From: an uncultured Desulfobacterales bacterium | Lineage (GTDB): Bacteria > Desulfobacterota > Desulfobacteria > Desulfobacterales > JAFDCJ01 | Length of the DNA: 8,772 nt | Direction: 5' to 3' | Assembly: GCA_945787595.1 (NCBI GenBank) | Contig: CALZJV010000336.1 | Span: forward strand, 1 to 8,772 | Shown: positions 7,745 through 8,772 of the stretch, in pieces | Layout: each line of letters begins with the position of its first letter | Position numbering within the stretch: the first letter of the stretch is position 1 | Notes under the pieces: generated by a model | What the model was told of the DNA's origin: nothing | Seen by the model: only the letters and a program-made list of their open reading frames with translations | Database searches by the model: none | Position numbers and translations under genes: made by a program

Positions 7745-7770
7745 CGATCTTTCTCCTTATACTTTAAATT

Positions 7771-7789
7771 AATAGAACCATGTTCTGTT
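7771..7789. promoter_or_regulatory. Operator-like palindrome over the predicted operon start site
   Basis: AGAAC (7774-7778), CAT, and GTTCT (7782-7786) form a perfect inverted repeat, and seven of eight positions pair when extended to AATAGAAC / GTTCTGTT. It lies directly downstream of the predicted -10, where a repressor would block initiation. Similar GTTCT/AGAAC half-sites are used by some IclR-type and other dimeric regulators; no regulator gene is in the window, so the family is open. Confidence 0.55.
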
Positions 7790-7795
7790 ATGCCG

Positions 7796-7822
7796 AATAT
7801 ACGACCGATTTATGTTTGTCAA
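7796..7822 (-). promoter_or_regulatory. Sigma-70-like promoter for the catabolic operon
   Basis: On the minus strand a perfect TTGACA (7822-7817) is followed after 15 nt by TATATT (7801-7796), which matches five of six -10 bases. The spacing is two short of ideal. Transcription would start near 7789, about 45 nt before the aldehyde dehydrogenase ATG. Confidence 0.5.
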
Positions 7823-7849
7823 CAAAAAAATTCTATTTATCAGATTTTA

Positions 7850-7859
7850 ATTCTGTTAT
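7850..7859 (-). promoter_or_regulatory. Upstream repeat of the operator half-site
   Basis: The minus strand reads ATAACAGAAT, nine of ten bases identical to ATAACAGAAC at 7791-7782 within the operator. It sits upstream of the -35, so it could be an auxiliary binding site. The region is AT-rich, so chance similarity is possible. Confidence 0.3.
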
Positions 7860-7921
7860 TGAGACAAAACGTGAATGCCGTGCCAATAAAACCGCTGCAG
7901 GCGCCGAGCATACTTCATGTT

Positions 7922-7943
7922 CATGATTAAAGCATTAATCATG
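7922..7943. repeat. 22-bp inverted repeat in the divergent region
   Basis: CATGATTAA (7922-7930) and TTAATCATG (7935-7943) are perfect inverted arms around AGCA. The arms are too AT-rich and lack a T-tract for a terminator. A dimeric regulator site, roughly midway between the divergent genes, is the simplest reading. Confidence 0.5.
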
Positions 7944-8056
7944 CATTGGTCGCCATCTTTTCCCAGCCCGGCACCTGCATCCGAAGCAGGATGAATCGAG
8001 AATACGATCAGAAAGCGCTTGGCCTATGGTTCTGGGTATTGTATTGAATAGCACGT

Positions 8057-8099
8057 TGTTCTGCAGGATAGAACATTATCGTTTTTGAATCCTGTTCTG
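8057..8099. promoter_or_regulatory. Cluster of TGTTCT sites before the TIM-barrel gene
   Basis: TGTTCTG occurs at 8057-8063 and 8093-8099, and AGAACA (its complement) at 8070-8075. The first and the AGAACA form an inverted pair with a 7-nt centre. The same TGTTCTG occurs at 7781-7787 in the operator of the other promoter, suggesting that one regulator controls both directions. The spacing differs from the operon site (7 against 3), so this is moderate evidence only. Confidence 0.45.
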
Positions 8100-8121
8100 A
8101 AAACTTTCGGAGCCTAAACAC

Positions 8122-8418
8122 ATGCAAAACCAATTTTCATTGGCACATCTGACGATACTCGGATGTACGCCGCCGGAGATGATCCGCAAGACAAAGGCCG
8201 CTCTCTACGAGACAGACATCAAACTCCTCGATATCGAACTGGCGCGCATACTTGCCGATAGAGACCCCAAAACGTATGTGCCCGCGATGGAAGCCGCGGC
8301 CGAGTTAGGAACGCGTCATGTCATTTCCAGTGCCTGGAGACAGCCAAGCAATATCTTGATAATCACAGAGGTATGCGCTAAATTCAGCCAGATAGATATG
8401 GCATGTGCATCTTTATAA
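8122..8418 (+). pseudogene. Truncated TIM-barrel protein, sugar phosphate isomerase/epimerase-like, with internal deletion
   Basis: ATG 8122 follows GGAG about 9 nt upstream. The opening FSLAHLTILGCTPPEM (5-20) is the usual start of a xylose-isomerase-like TIM-barrel family of about 270-290 residues. The next residues, TKAALYETDIKLLDIELARI and DPKTYVPAMEAAAELGTRHVISSAW, also match the family, but normally lie some 35 residues further on, after a segment containing AGYD..S.R and the second strand. That segment is missing in frame. After SSAW (residue 72) the sequence loses the family pattern and ends at codon 98, removing the metal-binding residues of the later barrel. The gene is thus broken at least twice. 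It is divergent from the operon and shares its control region, so it probably belonged to the same pathway. Confidence 0.7.
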
Positions 8419-8438
8419 CATCGAAGCAATCTTTAAAC

Positions 8439-8772
8439 CTATTTCAAGTCCAGCTGGGAAAACAGCTTTTCTCTCATGACATCAACCGGTGCCTTGCGAC
8501 CGGTCCATAATTCGAACTGGGCGACACCCTGGTACAGAAGCATATACGTGCCGTCGACCGTCTTGCATCCGGCCTGTTTGGCTTCACGCAGTAGCCGAGT
8601 CTCTAAAGGCGCATATACGACGTCCATGACCGCCTGAATATTTTCCAGCACCGTTTTAGGCACCGGTGTTGTATCAACATTCGGCGTCATACCGACGGAA
8701 GTGGCATTCACCAGCGCATCAACTTTCAAATCCTTTATCTCTGCAAGAGGATAGCATTCGCAATTCAGGTCC
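8439..8772 (-). CDS. aroE: Shikimate dehydrogenase, C-terminal part (start lies beyond the right edge)
   Basis: AroE reduces 3-dehydroshikimate to shikimate with NADPH in aromatic amino acid synthesis. About 110 C-terminal residues are present. They include NATSVGMTPN, the hallmark motif of the NADP-binding domain, then DVVYAPLETRLLREAKQAG and TYMLLYQGVAQFELWTG, whose Gln and hydrophobic residues contact substrate in the family. The frame is open to the edge; an internal TTG at 8729 is not a real start. It may be the last part of a single AroE or of a fused AroD-AroE protein; the visible part cannot tell. It ends 20 nt from the end of the TIM-barrel pseudogene on the opposite strand, so it marks the border between core metabolism and the catabolic locus. 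Confidence 0.92.
   Translation of the reverse strand, partial: DLNCECYPLAEIKDLKVDALVNATSVGMTPNVDTTPVPKTVLENIQAVMDVVYAPLETRLLREAKQAGCKTVDGTYMLLYQGVAQFELWTGRKAPVDVMREKLFSQLDLK

Larger units (their letters stand above)
7745..8121. other. Divergent intergenic control region
   Basis: These 377 nt separate the minus-strand operon from the plus-strand TIM-barrel gene and hold no convincing gene. They contain a sigma-70-like promoter for the operon, several GTTCT/AGAAC elements, a 22-bp inverted repeat in the middle, and CCTGC/GCAGG arms at 7974-7978 and 7986-7990. The half near the operon is strongly AT-rich (7745-7870), as expected for a regulated promoter. Confidence 0.7.

Noticed and set aside
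7870..7886. Sigma-54 promoter on the minus strand (TTGGCACG)
   Set aside because: The -24 part is perfect but the -12 GC is not conserved (AC at that place), and a sigma-70-like promoter lies closer to the gene.
7298..7930. Plus-strand open frame of 210 codons reaching into the control region
   Set aside because: Most of it is antisense to the aldehyde dehydrogenase, and no domain or ribosome site supports it.
1..8772. CRISPR arrays, tRNA, rRNA, insertion sequences or attachment sites
   Set aside because: I found no regularly spaced repeats, tRNA-like cloverleaf, transposase or terminal inverted repeats that would explain the deletions.

Overview
The window looks like an accessory catabolic locus from a Gram-negative bacterium. 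It has a TRAP transporter with a periplasmic binding protein carrying a signal peptide, good Shine-Dalgarno sites, and moderate GC with AT-rich gaps. The gene mix suggests an anaerobic Desulfobacterota or other proteobacterial organism, but nothing in the sequence proves the lineage.

Layout. Nearly everything is on the minus strand, so the locus reads from right to left. At the right edge is the C-terminal part of shikimate dehydrogenase (aroE, 8439-8772), a housekeeping gene. Facing it on the plus strand is a broken TIM-barrel (sugar phosphate isomerase/epimerase-like) gene (8122-8418). A 377-nt divergent control region (7745-8121) carries a promoter, several GTTCT/AGAAC operator-like repeats and a 22-bp inverted repeat. 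From it the main minus-strand operon runs leftward: a CoA-acylating aldehyde dehydrogenase (6341-7744), a thiamine-diphosphate enzyme of the acetolactate synthase superfamily (4524-6284), an HMG-CoA-lyase-like enzyme (3489-4418), a remnant of an oxidoreductase N-terminus (about 3414-3473), dctP (2391-3386), a structured intergenic region, then dctQ (1679-2184) and dctM (482-1682). At the left edge a Gfo/Idh/MocA-type oxidoreductase begins (1-273) and leaves the window.

How it works together. The intact enzymes suggest uptake of a small organic acid by a TRAP system, carbon-carbon chemistry by the ThDP enzyme and the HMGL-type lyase, and interconversion of an aldehyde and its acyl-CoA by the acylating dehydrogenase. 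The substrate cannot be read from the sequence.

The main surprise is selective damage. dctQ and dctM, which overlap by ATGA, each carry a deletion-type frameshift. The TIM-barrel gene has an internal deletion and a premature end. Only about 20 codons remain of an oxidoreductase just before dctP. The left-edge oxidoreductase stops resembling its family after about 52 residues. The three catabolic enzymes and dctP look intact. Either the locus is being eroded by short deletions, or the assembly carries small collapses; raw reads would decide.
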